Source of the DNA: Bolinopsis microptera
Lineage: Eukaryota; Ctenophora; Tentaculata; Lobata; Bolinopsidae
Reading direction: 5' to 3'
Length of the DNA stretch: 64,000 nt
NCBI RefSeq assembly: GCF_026151205.1
Contig: NC_087084.1
Span: 5,759,538-5,823,537, forward strand
The notes beneath the pieces are model-generated. The model saw only the letters and a list, made by a program, of their open reading frames with translations, had not been told where the DNA came from and ran no database searches. This document shows, piece after piece, positions 23,101 through 34,030 of this stretch. A program made the translations under genes and the position numbers. Every line of letters starts with the position of its first letter. Position 1 is the first letter of the stretch.

Positions 23101-26100
23101 GATATCCAGTGCAACGTGTACTTGATTGAAGTGTTGGTGATATCGAGTGCAACCTGTACTTGATTTGAGTGTTGGTGATATCGAGTGTAACCTGTACTTG
23201 ATTTGAGTGTTGGTGATATCGAGTGTAACCTGTACTTGATTTGAGTGTTGGTGATATCCAGTGCAACCTGTACTTGATTTGAGTGTTGGTGATATCGAGT
23301 GTAACCTGTACTTGATTTGAGTGTTGGTGATATCGAGTGTAACCTGTACTTGATTTGAGTGTTGGTGATATCGAGTGTAACCTGTACTTGATTTGAGTGT
23401 TGGTGATATCGAGTGCAACCTGTACTTGATTTGAGTGTTGGTGATATCGAGTGTAACCTGTACTTGATTTGAGTGTTGGTGATATCGAGTGTAACCTGTA
23501 CTTGATTTGAGTGTTGGTGATATCGAGTGTAACCTGTACTTGATTTGAGTGTTGGTGATATCCAGTGCAACCTGTACTTGATTTGAGTGTTGGTGATATC
23601 GAGTGTAACCTGTACTTGATTTGAGTGTTGGTGATATCCAGTGCAACCTGTACTTGATTTGAGTGTTAATGATATCCAGTGCAACCTGTACTTGATTTGA
23701 GTGTTGGTGATATCCAGTGCAACGTGTACTTGATTGAAGTGTTGGTGATATCGAGTGCAACCTGTACTTGATTTGAGTGTTGGTGATATCGAGTGTAACC
23801 TGTACTTGATTTGAGTGTTGGTGATATCGAGTGTAACCTGTACTTGATTTGAGTGTTGGTGATATCCAGTGCAACCTGTACTTGATTTGAGTGTTGGTGA
23901 TATCGAGTGTAACCTGTACTTGATTTGAGTGTTGGTGATATCCAGTGCAACCTGTACTTGATTTGAGTGTTGGTGATATCCAGTGCAACGTGTACTTGAT
24001 TGAAGTGTTGGTGATATCGAGTGCAACCTGTACTTGATTTGAGTGTTGGTGATATCGAGTGTAACCTGTACTTGATTTGAGTGTTGGTGATATCGAGTGT
24101 AACCTGTACTTGATTTGAGTGTTGGTGATATCCAGTGCAACCTGTACTTGATTTGAGTGTTGGTGATATCGAGTGTAACCTGTACTTGATTTGAGTGTTG
24201 GTGATATCCAGTGCAACCTGTACTTGATTTGAGTGTTGGTGATATCCAGTGCAACCTGTACTTGATTTGAGTGTTGGTGATATCCAGTGCAACCTGTACT
24301 TGATTTGAGTGTTGGTGATATCCAGTGCAACCTGTACTTGATTTTAGTGTTGGTGATATCGAGTGCAACCTGTACTTGATTTGAGTGTTGTTGATATCAA
24401 GTGCAACCTGTACTTGATTTGAGTGTTTGTGATATCGAGTGCAACTTGTACTTGATTTGAGTGTTGGTGATATCCAATGCAACCTGTACTTGATTTGAGT
24501 GTTGGTGATATCGAGTGCAACCTGTACTTGATTTGAGTGTTGGTGATATCGAGTGTAACCTGTACTTGATTTGAGTGTTGGTGATATCGAGTGTAACCTG
24601 TACTTGATTTGAGTGTTGGTGATATCGAGTGTAACCTGTACTTGATTTGAGTGTTGGTGATATCCAGTGCAACCTGTACTTGATTTGAGTGTTGGTGATA
24701 TCGAGTGTAACCTGTACTTGATTTGAGTGTTGGTGATATCCAGTGCAACCTGTACTTGATTTGAGTGTTAATGATATCCAGTGCAACCTGTACTTGATTT
24801 GAGTGTTGGTGATATCCAGTGCAACGTGTACTTGATTGAAGTGTTGGTGATATCGAGTGCAACCTGTACTTGATTTGAGTGTTGGTGATATCGAGTGTAA
24901 CCTGTACTTGATTTGAGTGTTGGTGATATCGAGTGTAACCTGTACTTGATTTGAGTGTTGGTGATATCCAGTGCAACCTGTACTTGATTTGAGTGTTGGT
25001 GATATCGAGTGTAACCTGTACTTGATTTGAGTGTTGGTGATATCCAGTGCAACCTGTACTTGATTTGAGTGTTGGTGATATCCAGTGCAACGTGTACTTG
25101 ATTGAAGTGTTGGTGATATCGAGTGCAACCTGTACTTGATTTGAGTGTTGGTGATATCGAGTGTAACCTGTACTTGATTTGAGTGTTGGTGATATCGAGT
25201 GTAACCTGTACTTGATTTGAGTGTTGGTGATATCCAGTGCAACCTGTACTTGATTTGAGTGTTGGTGATATCGAGTGTAACCTGTACTTGATTTGAGTGT
25301 TGGTGATATCCAGTGCAACCTGTACTTGATTTGAGTGTTGGTGATATCCAGTGCAACCTGTACTTGATTTGAGTGTTGGTGATATCCAGTGCAACCTGTA
25401 CTTGATTTGAGTGTTGGTGATATCCAGTGCAACCTGTACTTGATTTTAGTGTTGGTGATATCGAGTGCAACCTGTACTTGATTTGAGTGTTGTTGATATC
25501 AAGTGCAACCTGTACTTGATTTGAGTGTTTGTGATATCGAGTGCAACTTGTACTTGATTTGAGTGTTGGTGATATCCAATGCAACCTGTACTTGATTTGA
25601 GTGTTGGTGATATCGAGTGCAACCTGTACTTGATATGAGTGTTGGTGATATGCAGTGCAACCTGTACTTGATTTGAGTGTTGGTGATATCCAGTGTAACC
25701 TGTACTTGATTTGAGTGTTGGTGATATCCAGTGCAACCTGTACTTCATTTGAGTGTTGGTGACATTGAGTGCAACCTGTACTTGATTTGAGTGTTGGTGA
25801 TATCGAGTGCAACCTGTACTTGATTTGAGTGTTGGTGATATCCAGTGCAACATGTACTTGATTTGAGTGTTGGTGATATCCAGTGCAACCTGTACTTTAT
25901 TTGAGTGTTGGTGATATCCAATGTAACCTGTACTTGATTTGAGTGTTGGTGATATCCAGTGCTACCTGTACTTGATTTGAGTGTTGGTGATATCCAATGC
26001 AACCTGTACTTGATTTGAGTGTTGGTGATATCCAGTGCAACCTGTACTTGATTTGAGTGTTTGTGATATCCAGTGCAACCTGTACTTGATTTGCAAACAT

Positions 26101-27863
26101 ATCAATAATAGCTTCTCCCACGCATAAACTGGGCACGATATAACACTGCACCGCACTCCCTGTCTAGACAGCAATAATGCTTTATAATTGCTGTATAATT
26201 GCTGTATAATTGCGTGAGAGATATCCAGAAGATTCTTTATTGTTAAATGTATAACCCGGATGGCTAATGTTTTCACAATAAAGAGACTGAGATCAGATTC
26301 TTCCGGAAACGAATATCCTTATGGCTTTAATTCCTTTCTGAGCTTGTCATTAAAAGCAATCTTTCCGTTTCAAGTTAAAAGATTACTATCTCAGAGTGCA
26401 AGGTGGACGATGAGCTGATAGTTAACGATATAATTTCACTGTTTCTAATCGGAAGAGAACTTCTTACTACTCACATTATCCAGACACTCTTCAGCATCCT
26501 CTCTGGTATGTAATTGTATTGTAAAATCCCGATTGACCGCGGATTATTTCAAGGGGAAAGGAAACTGCTGCGGTAAATCGGGGTTTACTGTATTATTGAA
26601 GAAGTAGCTTAGGGCAAATAAAATCCCATCACAATGAATGGAACCATAAGTGAGCCACAAACAGAATTGATATGATTGGATTTGACTTTGAAGCAGTCTT
26701 TATCAATTATCAGTTACCATACAGTGTACAGTGTACACACATTAATTTTGACAGTTTAGAGAACTCCACAGAGTTCAGTAAACAGTTAGCTGAATTATTT
26801 GAATGTTATTGTAATGAAAACTCCAACAAATTTTCCACCCTCTCCACTCCACCCTTGCACGTCACACACCACTCATCATTAACACCACTACAATATATAA
26901 TTATATAATCACCCCTTCACAACATCATCCCCAGAGTCCAGACCCCAGCTGAAGACCATTTGCACATCTATTTTGAAAGCTCCTGCTAAAACAAACTTTT
27001 CGTATCACTTATATGTCTTAAATAATCTTCCTCCAGGTTAGCTAAACAGTATAGCTTATACTTTATGATCCTGCTGTTTCAGCCAACTATTTACTAGACT
27101 CGTATCGAGTATACACTATAATTAAATCCTATTCAGACCGCGAAGTTTACATACGAGTGATATCAGAAATGGACCTACTATTTGGAGAAAACGCTGATCC
27201 CCCTTACTCAATTATCAGTAAGCTCAAGTACCTAGATTTGTGCATTCTCGAGAGCTTGAGGCTGAACCCTCCACAACCCACAGTACGATCTGTTCCTAAA
27301 ACCAGAAAGAATATCTACCTGGGCAAGTAAGTTGGAACTTTACTAGCTGTTAAAAATCTATTTTGTGTGTGATAAATTGCTTTTGTTATTTAAGTGCGCA
27401 TCAAAGGAAGGAGCCAGTCACTTTCACTAAAAGATAAGGGATGATCCAAAGATTAAAAATCGAACCAAAATTCCCTGCTCTCCTCAGGTACCTGATGAAG
27501 AAAACAAGCCGCCACCAAAGCACTGACTTTATCCTCTCAATCTACAACATTCATCGTGATCCTGATCACTGGGGCCCTGACCCCCACTCTTTCAATCCTG
27601 ATCGTTTCCTCGGCAGAAACATGACTCGTCTCAGACCTTGCACGTTCTTTCCGTTTTCATTTGGCAGTAGAGCATGCATAGGAAAAGATTTTTCGCTCAT
27701 GGCGACAAAGGTATTTTTGGTAAAATTGCTGAGGATGTTTGATGTGGGTTTATTATCAGGCGGGCCACCTAAATACACTGATCATTTAAGCTTGAGGATA
27801 AGTTCGGCTATCAATTGTAGTCTTTCTAAAACCAAAATAAATTTCAAACGTTTTGGAGAATAG
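17161..27863 (+). CDS. Cytochrome P450 monooxygenase, nine exons, complete frame of 536 codons
   Basis: Haem-thiolate monooxygenase, normally anchored in the ER membrane. Exons: 17161-17331, 18010-18138, 18402-18546, 20660-20832, 21955-22109, 22290-22393, 26395-26505, 27083-27326, 27488-27863. Phases match at every junction and the total is divisible by three. Diagnostic motifs: K-helix ESLR (exon 8), FNPDRF meander motif and haem loop FSFGSRACIG with the Cys ligand (exon 9). A hydrophobic stretch (MGAIFLFLSLLKAF) in exon 1 could be the anchor, but lies about 40 residues in, so the true first exon may differ. Oddities: the I-helix reads LIGRELLTTH instead of AGxDT/AGxET, and the C-helix Trp of WxxxR is replaced by His (LHRQQRR). 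The family cannot be told from sequence alone. Introns carry a foldback element and two large satellites. Confidence 0.85.
18646..20505. mobile_element. Foldback element with internal 180-bp tandem repeats, in P450 intron 3
   Basis: ATAATCCTGGACCAGGCAAA at 18646 is matched by its reverse complement ending at 20505, and similarity continues well inward on both arms (for example ACTCGGGTACACTTTTTCACC). Between the arms lie about five direct copies of a roughly 180-bp unit (contains ATTTCAAGATATCTCAGCTT; about 18990-19870) followed by about two copies in inverted orientation (about 19900-20220). The whole can fold on itself. No coding capacity and no clear target duplication. Confidence 0.75.
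20833..21863 (+). repeat. Heptamer satellite (GTAAGGA)n beginning at a 5' splice site
   Basis: About 1,030 bp, roughly 147 units of GTAAGGA with scattered variants (GTTAGGA, GTAAGAA, GTAATGA, GTGGTATAAG). It starts immediately at the donor of P450 exon 4 (CACAG|GTAAGGGAGAG), so the repeat unit equals the donor hexamer GTAAGG plus one base. It ends about 90 bp before exon 5. The exact length in assemblies is suspect. Confidence 0.9.
22517..26093. repeat. 38-bp minisatellite array, about 94 copies, with 1,102-bp higher-order repeat
   Basis: The unit is GAGTGTTGGTGATATCCAGT followed by GCAACCTGTACTTGATTT. It lies in P450 intron 6. Marker variants recur at a distance of 1,102 bp (29 units): ATTTTAGTG at 24341 and 25443; GAGTGTTA at 23661 and 24763. 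A further shift of 608 bp (16 units) links 23053 and 23661. The minus-strand unit has no stop in any frame, so very long open frames there are artefacts of the repeat. Confidence 0.95.
27083..27326 (+). CDS. P450 exon 8: K-helix exon
   Basis: Starts after CAG in phase 1 and ends AA|GTAAGT in phase 2. Encodes KYLDLCILESLRLNPPQPTV: the ExxR pair (Glu and Arg of ESLR) stabilises the haem-pocket core in all P450s. This exon together with exon 9 fixes the family assignment. Confidence 0.9.
27488..27863 (+). CDS. P450 exon 9: haem-binding exon and C-terminus
   Basis: Starts after CTCCTCAG in phase 2 and ends at the TAG at 27861-27863. Contains YNIHRDPDHWGPDPHSFNPDRF and the cysteine loop FFPFSFGSRACIGKDF, where the Cys is the axial haem ligand. 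An upstream ATG at 27441 lies in the intron and is not the start. AATAAA occurs just before the stop (27836) and in the 3' flank (for example 28268). Confidence 0.9.
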
Positions 27864-29943
27864 GGTGGCAATTTAGAATGAACATGTTCGCTGTCAGTCT
27901 TAAGAGATTTAATTCAAGTCGCTTGAATTTGTATGCAATACACTGTGAATGTTACGTCATTCTTATTGTTTATTGTCTAATAATCAACACTTTGATTATA
28001 TAATTTGATTATATATATTTCCAATTTGATTATATTCTTGGCTGTGAATTTTAAACTAAGTCTGTCTGACTGTCTGTGGACTGTGACCCAAATTGTTAAG
28101 TTTGTTTTTAAACCTATTTCATTTGGTATTTGTTCTTTGCCTAAACCCAAAAGCGGATAGAAGTTGTACCGATTTTGGCAGCTTCTTTTCTAGAAGCTTC
28201 TTTTGTCTTGTCTAATTTAAATGTTAATTTTCAGTATTGTTTTCTGAGAACAAAGATTTACATTAAAATTGTATTTAATAAAGCTACTGGCTGGCTAGCC
28301 CACATAGAGAAAAGTTTAATCGCTTTCAGACAAAATACTGTGATTGAAAATGGACTAATGAACCTGAGGATAAATCGAATTAAATTAAACTTGGAGATAC
28401 GGTGAAATCTATGTAACTGAACAAAAAGGAATAAATTAGTGAACAAAACAGAGTTGGAACGACAAAATTCCAGTCGATTAGATGTTTGGTTTTTATTGCT
28501 CACTGCAGCCTATGAATTCGTCTGTACAGGATCTCACGCACAGTTGCTTATCTTGCTTATTTTTGGATATTATTAATTATCAAAGCTCTCCCATTCCGAA
28601 TCCTTGTAGCTCTCGTTAATTAATAAAACAAAAGTTAAAACAAAAGTTAAATTTATTACCAATTATTCAATCAATACATATCATAAATTCTAATATTGGA
28701 AACACAATGCAGAATGGATGTCTTAAACTATAATTTGTTGTCACTAATAATCTATTTACTTTCAAAGTTGAAATTTAGTTAAGTATGAAATGCCACCACA
28801 TCATAGTTAGGGTAAAATATAATTCTTAAAAATTTTAAAATTAAGAAGATTGCTCTATGACTTAAAATTTAAAATTTAGCTAAAGATGTCTAATTTTTAA
28901 GTAGTTGGTTACAGTTTATGACAGTACTGGCATGACCAATTTTATTGTGGCTGGTAAAAGGACCCAGTTGCCTGTAAGGGCTTTACCGAACCCCTGGGGA
29001 CCACAATGTGATAGGATCAGGCCAGATGTTTCTATGTAGAGCAATTTATTTATTTCGGAGCTATGGTTACGTGGTATAGTTGGTGGTCATGTTTAAAGGT
29101 CAGTTTATCCTTGTGTTCTAATTATCCATCCAGATGCTTAGTGATGTGAGTAAATCATGCCCTTCTACATTATATAACGTTTAACTATAAATTTGTTTTT
29201 ACCACAGAAACTGTGGCACTAAGGTCAAGAATTAAAAATTTGTACTCTCATTGATAGTTAAAGCGTTTTTTTTTCCCCAGCACTACTACACAACAAAAAC
29301 CTGTCGGCCCACCGAGGAAACACAGTCGCAGAACAAAGAACCCAATTGTGCTTCTCTATTCTGCGATCGTGTGTATTTACTATAAACTAGCTAAATGCAG
29401 TTAGTAAAATTTTCTGGAATCATTCAAGTCGTTTGATTAGTTTATGTGTCAAAGTAATGTCCATGATAATCATATTTTTGGATCCCCGGTGGGCAAACAC
29501 TCGTCCCAAAGGCTAAGGCAAACCTGTCAATGTTTCCCCATACGAAGTAAGGAGAACACATACTCAGCCTACAACTCCACCCATGGGACGAGACGTCGTG
29601 AGCCTCAAAATATATAGCATATACCCAGTCAGCAAACACTATACACAACATACATACGATACCAATCAATGTATAATGCCATTACTTCATTTAAAAGAAA
29701 ATACATCTGCTATCTAATTTTTTTAAAAATTGAAGAATAAACCTGAAGAGAGGAGAAGGAGAGAGGGGTTTGGGAGAGGTAGAGTAGGAAAACAACAGGA
29801 TCCTGTGCCGCAGGATTTTAAAATTTGTTGTATGATGATTCGTTTTGTGTCGTCTCTTAGATTAATATAGGTCTGATACCCTTGTCATGGTTCTTTGCAA
29901 TAACACCGTGGTTTACTCATGTGATTATGTTTACTAAATCAAC
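27864..29943. other. Intergenic region between P450 and a LINE fragment
   Basis: AT-rich, with possible polyadenylation signals near 28268 and 28430. A minus-strand frame at 29442-29669 has a hydrophobic start and several Cys (MLCIVFADWVYAIYF from an internal ATG), but there is no supporting context. No other gene is supported. Confidence 0.35.
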
Positions 29944-31165
29944 CTATTTCAATGATAATTCATTTGCATCAAAGTTGTAACTGCACCAAAGTTGTCGGTC
30001 ATATTTAGACTGTTGTTCTAACAAAGATTTCTTGAGATTATTCTTGAATATACTGATGGGAGTGGAGAAGTCTATTTCACTTGTTGACTTACGGCAGTGA
30101 TTCCAAATACTAGTTGATTGATAGATGAATAGTGAGGATGGAGTGGGTGGGATGAAGTAGTTGTCTCGTCTTGGTGACCTGTTGAATAAAGAGAACATTG
30201 AGATTGGTGATTGGAACTTATTAATTTTGAACATTTCCAGTAAACAGTGCAACTTATGAAGATTGTGGACAGTCAGGAAGTTATACTCGTTACAGATTGG
30301 TTTACTGTGTTCTAGTTCAAAGAAATCTTTGCCTAACATCTGCTTGATAACTTTACCGGTCTTATCCCTAGTGATAGGCCTTACTCTGGCACATGTTTTG
30401 AACTTATTGAAGTATGCATCATTATCACCAAAGAGAATTCTTATGCATTTCTTTTGTGTTTTAAATATGGCTTCTAGTTTATTATTTGATACACCTCCCC
30501 AAACAGATATTCCATAACATAGGTGTGATTCAAAAAGGGTGTGGTACAGGTCCTTATATAGTTTTTTAGGTACACAGCGTCTAATTCCACATAGTCTACC
30601 TATCTCACATTTCAATTTACGGTTTAACGCTCTTAAGTGAGCATCCCCGTTCAGTTTTTGGTCAATAATGACTCCAAGAAACTTAGTTTCCTCCAAAATT
30701 TTTAATTACTATATTATTTAGTGTCAGTTCTAATTCATTGGTGTTTGAATCTGGTTCATTTCTACAGTTCGGCTTAAAGTGGATATAGCAACATTTCTTT
30801 ATGTTGATATGCAGCAAGTTACTCTTCATATACTGATGAACAAGTTTAAGAATTTTATTAGCTTTGCAGTAAAGTGTTTTTATACATTTATCTACAACAA
30901 ATATGTTGGTGTCATCGGCAAAAAGTATAAACTTACCTAGGTCTGATACTCTATATATTTCATTGATGTAAATAATGAAAAGCAAGGGACCTAATACTGA
31001 CCCCTGAGGAACACCAAATATTACAGACAGTTTTTCGGATTCTTCTCCAAGTACTGAAACATATTGCTGTCTATTAGAAAGGTAACTGGCTATCAATTTA
31101 TTTGCAGTCCCTCGAATTCCATAATCATTCAGTTTTTTAAGCAGGGCGCGACTGTCGTATCTGAT
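29944..31165 (-). pseudogene. LINE (non-LTR retrotransposon) reverse transcriptase C-terminal half
   Basis: Two minus-strand frames, 31165-30683 and 30696-29944, together encode an RT C-terminus. Motifs: GVPQGSVLGPLLFIIYINEI, the catalytic FADD (LFADDTNIF), KCCYIHFKPN, then EETKFLGVIIDQKLNG and LYHTLFESHLCYGISVWGG. This set is typical of the CR1/Jockey/Rex1 range of non-LTR elements. A frameshift joins the parts near 30690. It is 5' truncated at about 31165, the usual fate of LINE insertions. Confidence 0.85.
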
Positions 31166-31311
31166 TCAGCAGTATTTTAGTTGGTTTTGATTCGTCATCT
31201 TCCCATGGTAGCTTAAGCCTAAATTTAAATAGAGGCCTGGCAGCCGTTCATCGTGTGTATCTATCATCTCTGCATCACGCGAGCTGTCCACGTACCACTG
31301 CATTCCTGCAG

Positions 31312-31435
31312 TGGTACTCAAATCTCCTTCAATCTCCTTCAATAGCTCCTTCAATCTCCTTCAATCTCCTTCAATCTCTTTCAATTTCCTATAATCTCCT
31401 TCAATATCCTTCATTAATCTCCTTCAATCTCCTTA
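31312..31435. repeat. 10-bp microsatellite (CTCCTTCAAT)n
   Basis: About twelve imperfect copies of CTCCTTCAAT at the edge of the duplicated segment that flanks the foldback element at 31939-32669. Confidence 0.75.
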
Positions 31436-31938
31436 AATCGCGCAAAAGCGTATATTTATTTATTTAGTGATTTTGACACCACATTAGATTTTCGGGACCT
31501 ACATTTTTCATTCCTTGGCCAGTTTTGTATTTCTTCATACTGGTCAAAAACATTCGAACCAACCAAAAATGATTGTATGGTATATCTCTATCACGGTCTT
31601 CGCGGAAAGTTGATGTCGTGGTGTAAATAAAATAGTAACAGATATATAGATATATATAGAATAACCTCGCAGTACGTTTTATAAAACAGATTAGGTCTTT
31701 GTCTTCGTCTAATGCATTTGCCTTTGTCTAATGTTTGAAGAATAATACTCTTTGTTATCTACAATTGTCTATAACAGCTACAGCAAGACGTACCTACATA
31801 GATTACTAGATTAGGTCGAGTGAGTTTCATTTCACCTGCGTTGTATAATTTACGTGACTTACATTAGTTAGTTTGGGTTTAAATTATTCATTGTGACGTA
31901 TAGTCCCGTAGACCTATAAACCTACTTTATGGCCACTT
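31436..31938. repeat. Left copy of a 500-bp direct repeat flanking a foldback element
   Basis: ATCGCGCAAAAGCGTATATT at 31436 recurs at 32675, with strong similarity over about 500 bp (spacing 1,239 bp). The segment is also a member of a dispersed family marked by TTTTTGACACCAC, CATTCCTTGGCC and GCGGAAAGT blocks, seen again at about 41735, 48893, 53170 and, inverted, 61440. Confidence 0.7.
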
Positions 31939-32669
31939 GAACGAACACTGATGGGACATTAAGACAACATTAAGACAACAATAAGACAACAATAAGACAA
32001 CATTAAGACAACAATAAGACAATATTAAGACAACGTTAACGCAACAAACACCAAAAGACAACAAACGATAGGACAACATTAAGACAACATTAAGGCAACA
32101 TTAAGGCAACATTAAGGCAACATTAAAGCAACAAATTCCTTGTATTAATGTTGTCTTAAATGAGTTTGTTGTCTTAATGTTGTCTTAATGTTGTCTTAAA
32201 TGAGTTTGTTGTCTTAATGTTGTCTTAATATTTTATCATATTTTGTTGTCTTATCGGTGTTTGTTGTCGTAATGTTGTCTTATTGTTGTCTTATTGATGT
32301 CTTAAATGATTTTGTTGTCTTAATGAGTTTGTTGTCTTAACGTTGTCTTAATGGTGTCTTAACGTTGTCTTAATATTTTATCATATTTTGTTGTCTTATC
32401 GGTGTTTGTTGTCTTAATGTTGTCTTATTGTTGTCTTATTGTTGTCTCATTGTTGTCTTATTGTTGCCTTAATGTTGTCTTATTGTTGCCTTAATGTTTG
32501 CTTTAATGTTGCCTTAATGTTGCCTTAATGTTGTCTTATCGTTTGTTGTCTTATTGGTGTTTGTTGCGTTAACGTTGTCTTAATGTTGTCTTATTGTTGT
32601 CTTAATGTTGTCTTATTGTTGTCTTATTGTTGTCTTAATGTTGTCTTAATGTCCCATCGGTGTTCGTTC
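31939..32669. mobile_element. Foldback element with arrays of AAGACAACATT units
   Basis: GAACGAACACTGATGGGACA at 31939 is matched by the inverted copy ending at 32669. The arms consist of short tandem units (AAGACAACATT on the left, its complement AATGTTGTCTT on the right), so nearly the whole 730 bp can form a hairpin. The right arm is longer. No coding potential. Confidence 0.75.
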
Positions 32670-32674
32670 TAGTT

Positions 32675-33240
32675 ATCGCGCAAAAGCGTATATTTATTTA
32701 TTTAGTGATTTTGACACCACATTAGATTTACGGGACCTACATTTTTCATTCCTTGGCCAGTTTTGTATTTCTTCATACTGATCAAAAACATTCGAACCAA
32801 CCAAAAATGATTGTATGGTATATCTCTATCACGGTCTTCGCGGAAAGTTGATGTCGTGGTGTAAATAAAATAGTAACAGATATATAGATATATCTATATT
32901 AATATAGATATCAGGACCATTGTTGACTATAACTCTATTTTATTGTATCACCATACCACGTGTAGTAGAATAACCTCGCAGTACGTTTTATAAAACAAAT
33001 TAGGCCTTTGTCTTCGTCTAATGCATTTGCCTTTGTCTAATGTTTGAAGAATAATACTCTTTGTTATCTACAATTGTCTATAACAGCTACAGCAAGACGT
33101 ACCTACATAGATTAGGTCGAGTGAGTTTCATTTCACCTACGTTCATTTCACCTACGTTGTATAATTTACGTGTCTTACATTAGTTAGTTTGGGTTTAAAT
33201 TGTTCATTGTGACGTATAGTCACGTAGACTTATAGACGCT
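32675..33240. repeat. Right copy of the 500-bp direct repeat
   Basis: Matches 31436-31938 but carries an extra segment of about 75 bp near 32890-32965 (TATCTATATTAATATAGATA and following). Either a local tandem duplication with the foldback between copies, or a composite element. Confidence 0.65.
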
Positions 33241-33412
33241 AGACGTATAGCCTAGTAGTCTAGGCAGAGTTTAGTTTAGGTCGAGAGAGCTTTATTTTAT
33301 ATTGCATTTGGACAGTTCAGTTTCTGAGTCTGCTGGGCGCTTTTCAGGGTGACTGCCTATCTGGGTGTCTGTTTACACTTGTAATTGCAGGTGCACTCTT
33401 TGAACTCCGAAC

Positions 33413-33715
33413 CATCCTCGCTACTATAATGGGCAGGCCAGTTCATATCCGCCCATCACTAGTCGAGGCCTTCCCCTTGACACTGAGTATGCAGATGATG
33501 TCGACTTGAATGATGAAGATGAAGAAAACCTGAAGCACATCTTGCCTGTGGCAACAGATGTGCTGAAGCGTTGGAATTTCTTTGTCAATGAAGATAAATC
33601 TGACTTCACTCATGTGTACTCAGCGCATTCAGGGGAAAGGACGCAACTGGAAAGCCTATTGCTGGTAGTGAGGAGTGGAGGAAAAGCATCACACTGGGCT
33701 CCATGACGTTGAAAC
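33413..33715 (+). pseudogene. LINE reverse transcriptase fragment
   Basis: A plus-strand frame reads LDTEYADDVDLNDEDEENLK followed by KRWNFFVNEDKS: the YADD catalytic box and the following helix of a non-LTR RT. Only about 100 codons remain, with a change of frame at each end. It ends about 260 bp before the signal-peptide exon of the SRCR/PAN/Ig gene, so that gene's 5' flank is partly transposon derived. Confidence 0.65.
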
Positions 33716-33975
33716 AGTTTGCCCATACCCTAACCCGGCGCCTTATACTTATTGGCGTTTTGACAAAGAAATTTAGACGCCTATCATTTAAGTCAAGGTC
33801 ATTAGGACGCTTTGTAACACCACTGAACTGTCGGCCGGGGATTATGTTCGGTATTCACAAAATATTCTCAAAAAATAATAATATAGTACATCAGAAAAGA
33901 TAAAGGCAAGAGCTCAAACTGCAGATTCACACAAGGACTCAAGGACTTAGTCAGCTGACAGTGCCACTAGGCACA

Positions 33976-34030
33976 ATGTTGCAGCTACTGTTGTTGATTA
34001 TGTTCCTTAATGAGGCGGTCAGCTCTCAAG
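33976..34030 (+). CDS. SRCR/PAN/Ig gene exon 1: signal peptide
   Basis: ATG at 33976 opens MLQLLLLIMFLNEAVSSQG, a strong signal peptide, ending at a GTTTGT donor (34031) in phase 1. It fits exon 2, which begins in phase 1 at 34280. This start is chosen because it gives a secretion signal in frame with the stalk. Confidence 0.75.

Noticed and set aside
22517-26093. CRISPR-like array
   Set aside because: Direct repeats are contiguous with no unique spacers, and the genome is eukaryotic: a minisatellite, not CRISPR.
22411-26276. Very long minus-strand open frames (up to 527 codons) rich in SISPTLKSSTGCT-like repeats
   Set aside because: They are the 38-bp minisatellite read on the minus strand. 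38 is not a multiple of three, the same peptide repeats occur in all frames, and the array lies in a P450 intron. No start context, no non-repeat sequence and no splice support.
26672-26908. Open frame inside P450 intron 7
   Set aside because: It lies between two firmly joined P450 exons, shows no P450 or other motif, and would shift the frame if included.
29442-29669. Small Cys-containing secreted peptide on the minus strand
   Set aside because: It has a hydrophobic start but the frame opens with TTG, the first ATG is internal, and there is no family match or splice context. Kept only as a note.
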